A DNA stretch of 64,000 bases from NCBI GenBank assembly GCA_958450365.1, contig CAUEEP010000731.1, positions 124,001 to 188,000 of the forward strand, given 5' to 3'. Numbering within the stretch: the stretch's first letter is position 1; every line of letters begins with the position of its first letter. Positions 51,238 to 60,842 of the stretch are shown here, piece by piece. A program made the position numbers and the translations under genes. Source of the stretch: Mesorhabditis belari (taxonomy: Eukaryota; Nematoda; Chromadorea; Rhabditida; Rhabditidae). The notes beneath the pieces were generated by a model. That model made no database searches, was not told where the DNA came from, and saw only the letters and a list, made by a program, of their open reading frames with translations.

Positions 51238-52222
51238 AAATTTGAAAAGCATGACAAGAATATCTTTTTTGTCTTATTTTTGGGAAATACATTTGAATTT
51301 GCATAAAATTCAGCTTTAATCCGAAAGTAGAATCAAGTTTACCCGAAAAATTTGTCTTTCCGCATTTCCGGGTGCTTTTTTTGCTTCAGGTCCATTGAAA
51401 ATGCATAGTCGAACTGGAGAAACTCGGAAATTTGAGAAAAAGGAGAAAATATTTTGAAATTGAGACACTTTTTTGGTTCTTGAGTTGAGATTCTTTTGAT
51501 AAACAAGTGCTAGAGTCTATTTTTTTCACTTTTGATAATGAATTGAGGTAAAAAGAAGCAATTCGATCAAAATTGTTACTTCTAAGGAGAAGAGGGTTAT
51601 TTTAAACTTTAAAATTTTCTTCTTAAATATCTTCTTTGAGTTCTAAGTTTGTGAGAACTTAAATTTGCATCATTTCTTCAATTTCATTTTTTACTGACAT
51701 CAAGAAAAAATATCGAGTTTCAAAATAACTGATTACAGGAAGCTTTCACGGTCACGAATAACTCCCATCCGTCTAGAGGCTTAAAAAAGTGTTAGTATCA
51801 ATTAAGTGACATCAAATTAAAATGCTAAACTTACTTGTTAACCATTTAAAATCTAGTTGCAAATCTAACGCTTACTCAGAAATTTGCGCAGACTAAAGAT
51901 AAGCAGAAGAAATTTTCGAGCTGAGAAAAGAATTATCGATTCTGAGCAGAAAAAAAGTTAAGTTTCAAAATTGCTCACTTCACAAAGCTTTCACGAGCAG
52001 CAATCGCAACTATTTTCACATTTGATTTACCGTTTCCTATACGCAAGCTCAGGATATAAAGTTTTGCAGTTTAAATTTTGAAAACCAAAAAGTTTTAAAC
52101 GATTTGCATGCACTTGACTACTAAAAGTTAAATTTAAATCTAGTCAATTACAAGAAATCTTTACGATCTCTAATTATTCTTTCTTATTATTGAATACTGA
52201 TCAATATACACTTCTAGAAAAA
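51238..52222. other. intergenic spacer, kinase to small membrane protein gene
   Basis: AT-rich, with GTTTCAAA motifs and a diverged repeated phrase (AAAGCTTTCACGA / GGAAGCTTTCACGGTCACGA, near 51738 and 51985). I see no gene in it. Confidence 0.5.
52211..52217 (+). promoter_or_regulatory. possible trans-splice acceptor of the small membrane protein gene
   Basis: CTTCTAG five bases before the first ATG (52223) of the predicted gene. Confidence 0.4.
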
Positions 52223-55200
52223 ATGCTCAAAAATTTGATTCCCGAGCCGGATCTGAGTTTCGATGGGATTCCGCTGTATCCCGAATTCCTCCCGTGTCTC
52301 CAAATTTTGCGTCGCAAATCGCGGGGTCGTGGAAAGAATACACAACTGCCTTTCGTCTTTCGCAGGTTTCAACATTTTCTAAAGCAAATATTTAAGGGAA
52401 TTCGTTGATTTCTCAAAGTTTCGGTGAATTTACCATGAGATAATGCCCGAAATTAGATCTTGTAATCATTGCGCTCTCCGAATCCGTAAACATCCCCTTT
52501 CTGGTGCACTCAATTCTTCCATTTTCCCTCGTGACACCAAATCTTTGCTGTGAGGGGAAAATGGAAGAATTGCAGCGCGCCAGGAAAGGAATTGTTTATG
52601 GGATTCTGAGAGCAGTAAGTACATCACGAAGAAAAAGTTGAAGATTGGCACTTAAAATCTCAAAGGTGCTATCACTAAAGCTTGACTTCTTGGCTGGAAA
52701 ACCTTCAAGTTGAAACCTGACTTTTAGGGCTCTCATGTATAGGGTTATATCATAGATTATATGGACTCTCATAGAATTATATAATATTTTCGAAACTTTA
52801 TTAAGATTTTCTATAAGTTTCAGAGTTAGACATGAGACAAATCACCTTAAAAATCTCAAAAAAACATTTAGATTTTACAAAAACGAGGAAGAGATGATGA
52901 CGAGTGCCGAGTTCGACATCGATGGTCGGTCAAAACATTCAACTAAACATTATTAGCAATCAATTTTTAAAAATTCTTGGATATCGATACTGAGATTGCT
53001 AAAGAAGCCAAATGAAAAATCAATATTTTTCTTGTTCTTCTTCACTATTTTTACTTTCAAAGTGACTTGAAATGGGAAAACTGCACGAGTTTCTTTTGGG
53101 TTGAAGAAAATTCGAGTTTGGAAGCAAACGAGCTTGCGCAACTTTGGCGTTTAATAATTTTTCTTCTCTTTTCCTATGAATTGATAAAAGCTGTTTAGTC
53201 TTTTTTGAATCCTTTTGGAATTGAGACTTTTTAGATGAATTCAAATCTTCACCTTTTAAGCTAAAAAAGCTTTTTACGTTGATAAAAAATTTAGTTTCAA
53301 AATTGGGAAGTTTAGAAAGCTTTGGCCTGGCTAATGCTGCTTTCAGTTGCTTCATTTGTGCTCAAAAACGAGAGCATTTTGTGTCAGAAATGTTTAATAT
53401 CACTAAATCAAACACACTTGGAACATTAAAATCTAAAAATCACTTTAATAGACTAGACTTTTCTTAATTTTCCTGAGGAATCGCGCAAAAAAAGGGCTCC
53501 AGAAATGGTCACAAATTGGGCCCCGGGGGGTTCGGCGGGGGCTAAAAAGGGCCAAAAACGAGGAAAAACGTTGTGCACTCCCGGAAAATCCCACAATTTC
53601 TCTTGGCTTTTTGTTCATTCGTCAAACGACTTTTTTGGATTTTTCGAGTTTGGCAACAAAAAAAAGGAGATTCCGGGTTTCAAGAAAGTTTGTGAGTTCA
53701 TTTGGGAGTTCTCCAAAATGGCTGACTGCATTTTTTTCAACTGTGATGCTCAGAAATTTGTTTTTAGAATATTCTTTAAGGCCATGGGAATACTAAAATC
53801 GATTTGTAATGAATTAAGTCCGTCAACTTGAAACTTCACTTTTTTTTCTTAATGAAATTTTCCTTTCAAGGGTTACAGATATATTTTAAACCGATTTATA
53901 TGCTTTCAAAGCTGAATCACTTAAAATTAGAATAAGATTGTAATGAAACATGCTTGAAACTTACTTTTTTTGTTTCTTTGGTTAGACTTTCAATTTACAT
54001 CAAAACCTGGTGGTCAGATTTTAAATTTTTTTTGCCACAAAAACAGCGACAGAATTATTGACTAAAGGAAATTTGTAATCGAAGCGTTCAACTTGAAATC
54101 TTAGTTTTTCCATCGCACTTTCAATTCACTTTAACTAAAAGTATTCCTATCACTAAACCCAAAGTTTAACCCAAGTTACCCCAAAGTTAAGAAGACTTTT
54201 TCAAGTTCTCAATTCAAGAATCGGTCAAAAAAATTGCAACAAAAATCTCAATTAAAAAAAGCTTGAAAAGACTGCTTTTTTCTCTCACAGTCACATGAAA
54301 GTCAAAGAAATTTGTAGCCACAAATTGGGTGCCAATTTTCTCAAGTTTTTTGCTTCAAAAGCAACAATTTTTTGAGATTCTAAATGTTTCTAATAATAAG
54401 CTCACTTGAAATCATTTCATTAGAAAATCAGAAATTTTTTGAAGTTTCAAATTGGATGGTAAGAAATAACTGGCATTGACACTCTCTTCCAATGTACTCG
54501 ACTTTTTGCTCTCCGAATCCCTTAAACACTTCCTGGCGCACTCAATTCTTCCCTTTTCCCCGTGACACCAAATCGTTGTTGTGAGGGGGAAATTGAAGAA
54601 ATAAGTGAGCCAGAAATGGGGTGTTTACAAGATTTTGAGAGCCCAGAGTACAGTCTAGCAATGACCTGCTTTGTTTTTCTTTTCAAATCCCTTTGAAACT
54701 TGATCTTGTCTATTTGTTGGGAATTTGAGTGATTCTCTCACCTTGTCCCCTCAGCAGATCTCAAATTCGAACACCCAAAACGACAGCTGACTGCTGACTG
54801 CGGAGAGAAAATCTCTCATTGAAATTTACTTCCTTTTTGATTTCATTGGTCTTTTGAAACTAATTTTTATCGGTTAACATATTTGTTTTTGAAATTTGCA
54901 TATTGAGCATTAAAGGTGATAGTTCTTTTGATTTTCTTGTCATGATCAGTCCACTGCTTTGTCCTTTGAAACATTCATTCCGCTTTTCGCTTTTTGGTTG
55001 AATGTCATACTTCTCGATACAATTCAATTACACTAGCCGTATCTAAAAATTAACATACTATGCAAATGGAAAGCAGTTAAAAAATGACTAAGGAACAGTA
55101 GCTAAATAATCGCATATTCAATTGGGTACTAATCTTTTCGAAGGCCCTGGAACCACCTATTAACTGGCCATTGCAACATTTGACCATCTCAAATTTGAAA

Positions 55201-55761
55201 CTTGAAGTTTATTTAGATTCTTGTCTCAGTAGGAATCAAATGCGCCCCTCCTAAAGAAGCGGTTCTCTAAAACACATCCCTTTCTTTTCTACCGTAATCT
55301 AGTCCTATTTTTTATCTAATCTATCCACTCTTTGTATCTTTCGAATCCTCGGAGAATAATGTAAAAAATTAGATAAATTGGATAAAACTGAAAGCATTAC
55401 GATAGTTGACACGTTTTTAAGATCGAACAAGGTAGATCAAAACCAACCGTGATCATCGTTTTGACCATTTGCGTTGTCTTAGGCGGGTGGTTCGGGAAGC
55501 TAGTCGGATTTGGAGGTTCTTGTCGTTGTTGCCGTTCTCTAAAACACATCCCTTTTCTTTTCTACCGTAACCTTGTCTCTATTTTTATCGAATCTATTCA
55601 ATTTTTGTATGTTTCGAATCCTTTGTGAACCCTCACAAAAAGTGGATCGATTGAATAAAGACAGAGACAAGATTACGTTTGAAAGGGGACACGTTTTAGA
55701 AAACGATCTAGCTATGATGACGAGCACAATCAAATTTAATCCATTCTTTCAAATATGCTGA
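52223..55761 (+). CDS. unrecognised single-pass membrane protein, about 119 aa, exon borders in MITE copies
   Basis: Four exons keep one frame: 52223-52365, 52872-52924, 55432-55533, 55700-55761 (stop TGA). The N-terminus is MLKNLIPEPDLSFDGIPLYP, followed by a basic stretch RRKSRGRGK, an acidic segment KNEEEMMTSAEFDID, then a hydrophobic span PTVIIVLTICVVLGGW (about residues 70-85) followed by GFGGSCRCC, and a polar C-terminus ending FFQIC. No signal peptide is visible; a single membrane anchor with a cytosolic Cys cluster is plausible. I do not recognise the family. MITE family 1 copies lie in introns 1 and 2. The acceptor of exon 3 (GAACAAG) is just beyond one MITE family 2 copy, and intron 3 is almost exactly another copy. 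The last two exons are less certain than the first two. Confidence 0.55.
52465..52625. mobile_element. MITE family 1 copy (best reference for the family)
   Basis: About 160-bp palindrome without coding capacity: TGCGCTCTCCGAATCCGTAA, ACATCCCCTTTCTGGTGCAC, TCAATTCTTCCATTTTCCCT, middle CGTGACACCAAATCTTTGCT, then the complement of each block in reverse order, ending GATTCTGAGAGCAGTAAGTAC. Consensus ends are GTACTTTGTGCTCTC and its complement. Confidence 0.88.
54494..54655. mobile_element. MITE family 1 copy
   Basis: TTTTTGCTCTCCGAATCCCT, TAAACACTTCCTGGCGCACT, CAATTCTTCCCTTTTCC, middle GTGACACCAAATCGTTGTTG, then the complementary arm GAAGAAATAAGTGAGCCAGA, GGGGTGTTTACAAGAT and GAGAGCCCAGAGTAC. 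Confidence 0.85.
55262..55420. mobile_element. MITE family 2 copy upstream of the membrane-segment exon
   Basis: GTTCTCTAAAACACATCCCT, TTCTACCGTAATCTAGTCC, ATCTAATCTATCCACTCTTT, then TAGATAAATTGGATAAAACT, GCATTACGATAGTTGACACG and TTTTTAAG. The right end is diverged from the usual CACGTTTTAGAAAAC. Confidence 0.75.
55534..55705. mobile_element. MITE family 2 copy coinciding with a predicted intron
   Basis: GTTCTCTAAAACACATCCCT at the left, complementary GGGGACACGTTTTAGAAAAC at the right; inner arms TCTACCGTAACCTTGTCTCT / AGAGACAAGATTACG and ATCGAATCTATTCAATTTTT. The predicted intron runs from its GT (55534) to its TTTTAG (ends 55699). Confidence 0.8.
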
Positions 55762-57002
55762 ATTTATGAGCCCTCTTTTATCAACTGCTCTCTTTTCTAC
55801 CATTCACTCGCTGACAAGCTTGAAATTTGTTCCTTTTCACGAAAGGTTCAGCCAAATTGTTCAAATTTCGCCACTTCAAATCCAGAGCAAAATTTCTGAA
55901 TGAAGTGGACTCCCAAAAGTGGATTTTTTTGGAATTTTTGAAATTTTTCGCCGTTGTTCTGAAGTGTCTCTTCAATCGGCGAAAAAAACGGAAGAAATTC
56001 AGAAAACCCAAAAACCCGAAAAAAAGCGGGAACCTTTCGGAAGCATTTAGGAAGAATTTGGTCCCGAGAAATCCCCGAAATTTGGTCGATTTGCTCGCGG
56101 AGGAAAGAATATGTTCAAATTTTGGGATTTCGGCGCAAACGAGGTGCATCCATGCAGATTCAGGCGCTAAACTGCCTGAAAAACGGAGAAAAGGTGGAAA
56201 AGAAAAAATGTTTAAAAAGGGGTAAAAAGAACACGAAAATGCGGTGGTAAAGGGGCAAAAATGGGCTTTTTTCGTTTTTTTTTCGTTTTGGCCAAAGTGT
56301 CCGGGGAATTCGGGGATAAGTGCGTCACCGGAGAAAAACGAAAAAGAAGAAGAACAAAATGAATAACTCTAAAATTTTCTCTGAACTCTTCGTTGATTTT
56401 GAATTATTTGAACGTTAAAATTCAAATTTTAAGATTTTCAATAAAAATTTGACATTTTAGGGGACTTTTTGAAGATTTTATTGCATTTTTTAAGCGAAGT
56501 CACTTTTTTTTATCTCATGTTTCAAGTTGGATAATTTATAATTGGAAAAATTTGTCAATAATGTCAATAATCCTTCTTCTATCCATTTTGCTAGATTTAC
56601 GCTAGATCTAAATAGAATTCAAACTCGAAAATTGAACTGAAAATTGATCTAGTTTCAAATTTCTCATAGTAAAACTTGTTTCCGATCCAGTAATATTATA
56701 GCTTTTCTTATCGCAAACCTAAAAGATCAAAAATGACATGATCCATTAATGTTTTCTCGAAGGATAAGCTGAAGTAGGAAAGGGAAAGGGCAAAGAAAGA
56801 AGTCGAATTATATCTCACATCATTTTCTCTCAAGTAGATCCCTTCTTTTCCTTTCTCTTTCCCCCATCTAACCCCTTCTATAACATCATCAATTTTCTCA
56901 CCTTTCGCCCTAGAAAAAGCTCCAAAAATATGAGCATTCTGCATAAAAATATCTTATTTTATCTAATTTTTACTTTTGCTTTTTCTGAGAGACCCATTCC
57001 AG
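55762..57002. other. gene-poor region
   Basis: AT-rich with clustered A and T runs (55820-56400) giving 120-130 codon open frames on both strands over the same bases; both are Phe/Lys/Arg-rich and unsupported. A purine/pyrimidine tract lies at 56765-56880. No gene called. Confidence 0.5.
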
Positions 57003-57148
57003 ACGAACTACCGTAATTCGCCCGCCATTTTTCATTGAATCAGCCCAACTTTGGTATCATTCAATGAGGAATCAAAAGGCTCAGTCAATGATACCAAAAT
57101 TGGGCTGACCAAAGGGAAACTGGCGAGTGGATTACGGTAGTTTGTCTA
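57003..57148. mobile_element. palindromic element, family 4
   Basis: Ends GACGAACTACCGTAATTCGC and complement GGATTACGGTAGTTTGTC. Inner arms are AGCCCAACTTTGGTATCATT and AATGATACCAAAATTGGGCT around a roughly 25-bp loop. A half copy is in the kinase intron at 50108-50170. Confidence 0.8.
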
Positions 57149-57411
57149 AATTAGCTGCTTCTTAGGAAACAGATTAGCTAAGAGCGCTCTGAAATTCTCA
57201 AGTTTCAAATTAATCATCGTTAAGTCCTACAGTCATCCGGGAGTGAGATAAAAATTCAAATCTTTTATCTTTTTGCATTATTTTGAAATATTCGATTCAA
57301 ATTCGCATAGCTTTTGACAGTTAATTGAAGTTTAAGCAGTTCATTTTCCAATATTTTTGACTTTTGGAATTCTTTCACAGCTGGAGATGTGCAAGCTCGC
57401 TCAAAACATAT

Positions 57412-57650
57412 GTACAGTACTGGACAATGAAATATGATATTTGAAAAACGATCGTCACTTTCGCACGTCTGTAACTCCCTTGTCTTTGAGTTTAAACTAT
57501 TATTGTTTTACATTTCCTGAAAGCTCTTTTCAAGGGCTACACAATGGTAATATTAATATTTAGAAATATGGTAAAGACAAGGGAGTTACAGACGCGCGAA
57601 AGGGATGATCTTTTTGCAAATATGATAATTCATTGTCCAGTAGTGTATGT
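57412..57650. mobile_element. palindromic element, family 5
   Basis: TACAGTACTGGACAATGAA with CGCACGTCTGTAACTCCCTT then GTCTTTG on the left; AAGACAAGGGAGTTACAGAC then GCGCGAAAGGGATGATC and ATTCATTGTCCAGTAGTGTA on the right. About 240 bp in total, imperfect palindrome, no coding capacity; one copy seen. Confidence 0.75.
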
Positions 57651-60600
57651 CAAAACTTGCAAAGCCCAATTCAAGTACAAACAGTCATTCTCGATTTCCA
57701 AACAATTCCTACTCATTTTCCAATTAAAAACATCTTTCGCGATTCTGAATCGAATCTCTAATCCCCGAAGACTCCGAAGAAAGAAAAGCAAAAGAAAGAA
57801 AGCAGATTGTGGGCGTCAATGAGTTTCCCCCTTTTTTCACTTCAAAAGATTTGAAACCAGAAAAGAGATATCAAAAAAGAAAAAAATGAAGAAAAGGAGG
57901 GATTTTCTGGCGGGGCACTGACACCTCGAAGCAGAAAAAAAAACGGGGGAAATCAAGAAATTGAGAGAATTGATTCAGAAAATCTTGACTCTCTTGGGGA
58001 TTTTTGGTTCTCTTTTCACTAAATCATTTTAAATTTAAGAATTTTTCTTTCAAAATAATCAATTACAAGTTGATTGTTTAGTTGAAACAATTGTAACAAA
58101 AGATGAAATGAAATTTCTGTTTTCAGTCTTGTTGTGCCTCTTTTATCTCGTCGCACGCTTTCGCTGTGCTTTTCAATTTCTTGTTTCACATAGAGCGCTT
58201 TTCATGGCAGTAACGATAAATCTTATAAAATTAGCTGGTTAAAATTTCTACCGCTAAACGTCATCCTCGACGCGATCTTTGAAAAGAACTCTGGAGAATC
58301 TCCAAAACATTCTTTATCGTCGAATTTATTTCGTTTGGTTTGTAAAGCAGATGGTGGTTGGTTTCTAAGCTATTTTTCGGATACAATGTACAAGGAATTG
58401 TTCATAGGGCATCTATGATTGGAAACAAGCCTAACCATTGAAGCTCCAAAGATCGTACCCAACTACTGATCCCAAAATGACCCTGGCCCAAAATGAAACC
58501 CATTTACCTACCTATTATTCATGAAACGGCTAACTGATAAGTCCCAGACGTTCAGCTTTTGAAATTTGGTTATTTAGCAAAGTTAAGAAAAAAACTTCAG
58601 TTTCAAAGTGTGATTTCATGAAATGATTCCCGTTTTGTCCTTTTGTAAAGTATTCTCATAAAATAATCATAAGTAATCATAAAATGATTCCCATTTTGAG
58701 ATTTTTACAGCTTCTCATTGTCAGAAACTTTCTAACTCTTTTTTACAGCACCAGATATTTTTCATATTTCACAATCCATTTCAAAAACCTAGTTTCAACA
58801 TACGCCACTCTCAAGAAGTATTCGAGTTTCTAATAAAGCAATCAATAATCATTGTTTACCATTGATTTTTGCTTTGCTACAATCTTAGCTCAGTAGTTTG
58901 CAATTTCCCACACACCTCTCAAACTCTCAAAACTGTGCTCTCAAACAAAAAGGATGTTTTGTTTCATTCTTATTGTTTCACTCATTTTTCTTGTTTCATT
59001 TTCTCAGAAAGGTGAATCCAATTAATTGGGTATTCATTTATCTTTCTCAAAACGTGACTAGAGATTCTAAAACACTAAAACACACTAAAACACAAAATGG
59101 CACGTTTGAAAGATAAATTTTGAATACTCAGAGATATTCAAAAAAAAGCTTGTTTCAAAATAATGAACCATTTATCGAAATTTTGATTACCAGTCGGACA
59201 GTGTTTTCCTCTCGTTCACTATTCACAATTGAGTTTACGGCAGCTTGTTTCCATTTCCGTTTACAGCGAAATTTTAGCACTCACTTCAAGCAATCACAGT
59301 TTAATTTACGGTAAAAATGCTTATATCAAAAAAGTTCGGTTTCAAAATGATCAACCTAAATGCGAAGTTATAATGCGGAATAATGAGGGAACGTGATATT
59401 CCATTCAAATGCATAGATATCCACTTGGCCTTATCACTTGCCATAAATACCATTTTTATATTGATTAGACTAATCAAAAGCTCAGTTCAATGAAATATTC
59501 AAGAAATAAATTCAGGATTTGTCATTTTGCTGTTAAAATTTGATCCACTTATCCAAAGCAAAACACATTTTTTACCAAGATTACCGAAAACTAATGAGTA
59601 CCACCCTCAATCTCTACCTAACAAATATTCTTTAGATAAAAAGTTAGAATCACGAGATTATCCCCACCCCCAAAATATCCGTGATTTGTTTTTTTGGCAT
59701 TTCAACAGGAAAACTAATTAATGGAGAAGTGTAGTTGGAGATGACTTTGAGGGGTACTCACACAAAATATGATTTCTGTAAAAAGTACTATTGTTTATGT
59801 TGTTTATCACTAACAGAGATGTGCCTAATTGGTCCACGGATCTTTTGACCAGGTCAGACCAAGGCCTTCACCCTAATCTCTGAATGTAGAGCCCGGTTCG
59901 AACTGGCCTAAACTAACCTGAACTCCAACCAGACCTAGTCCCGTGTTCGAACCGCGTCCTGGGCCTGTAAGCCAGGTTAAAATCAGGCCATTGATTGAAA
60001 TTAATTGACAGAAAAATTGATAGGAAGTTCGAGCAGACAGCACATTGACAATCCAGTTATGGAAACGCAACGCTTTACTTTGAAACAAGAATGTTTACTT
60101 TCAATGTTCACCTCAATTATATTCAGATCCGTGTGTAATAAAATTAGCAGGGCACTCTATTTTGATCAATTGTCCATGAAATAGTTGAATTGTACTTGAA
60201 AATCAAATTAAGCCATATTTGAAAACCTAGGTTTCAAATTTATTCAAGTTTACTCTGATTGAGTGATTCCAAAGCTTGCGATTTTCTTTCAAAAATTAAG
60301 TTTCCCCTCTCAATCAGTGACCCACAAACATTTTGTGATCGCTATTGTCTTATTTTGAAAAAAGGACATGATTTTTATTTGATAAGGCTTTGCATCGGTA
60401 ATGTGAACGGCGGGAATGCACTGTTTTCCCCAATTGACCCATTGATATCAGAATATATTCAAATATTGCACTGTTCATAATGTGCACTCTTTAAGCTTTT
60501 GAAACAGTATTTGTCTTGTTTAGAAAACTGTAATTAATCTCAATTTTTAGTGGTTGATCCGCTTTGAGAATATTTTGACAATCATGTTACAAAGAAAGCA

Positions 60601-60765
60601 ACTTTAAAACGTAGCTTTAGTTTATTGATCCGAAAGAATCTAGTTGTACATTTAAATAAAAAATGTTTATATTTATTAGCTTTTTTAACAAAAGCTATAA
60701 ATTCGTCAAAAACGTTGAGCTCAGCGAAAATTCTCTACACGGGTAGATTCTGTTGAACTATACGA
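57651..60765. other. gene-poor region
   Basis: No coding exon I can support. Contains repeated TAAAATGATTCCC (58620-58690), short ACACTAAAACAC repeats near 59070, and a GC-richer patch at 59860-60000 with GGTTCGAAC words similar to patches at 34145 and 36745. Confidence 0.45.
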
Positions 60766-60842
60766 AATTTCATCGCTCGAGGGGTCGAACCCGGATGGGC
60801 TCGATCGAGAGACAACAGCGCTAGCCACTAGGCCGAGCGGGA
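60766..60842 (-). pseudogene. tRNA-derived sequence (pseudogene or SINE head)
   Basis: On the minus strand there is a good A box (GGCCTAGTGGCTAGCGC) and a B box GGTTCGACCCC about 35 bp further on. The T stem and acceptor do not pair in a standard way: the T arm has a C-C mismatch, and a 7-bp pair CGCTCGG/TCGAGCG is possible only with a shortened T arm. I infer a decayed tRNA or a tRNA-derived short interspersed element. Confidence 0.5.

Noticed and set aside
55781..56225. Overlapping 120-130 codon frames on both strands
   Set aside because: The same A/T-cluster DNA is open on both strands; composition is Phe/Lys/Arg-rich with no conserved features.
60259..60480. 73-codon plus-strand open frame with ordinary composition
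   Set aside because: Single short frame with no splice partner, no family motif and no upstream acceptor close to the start.
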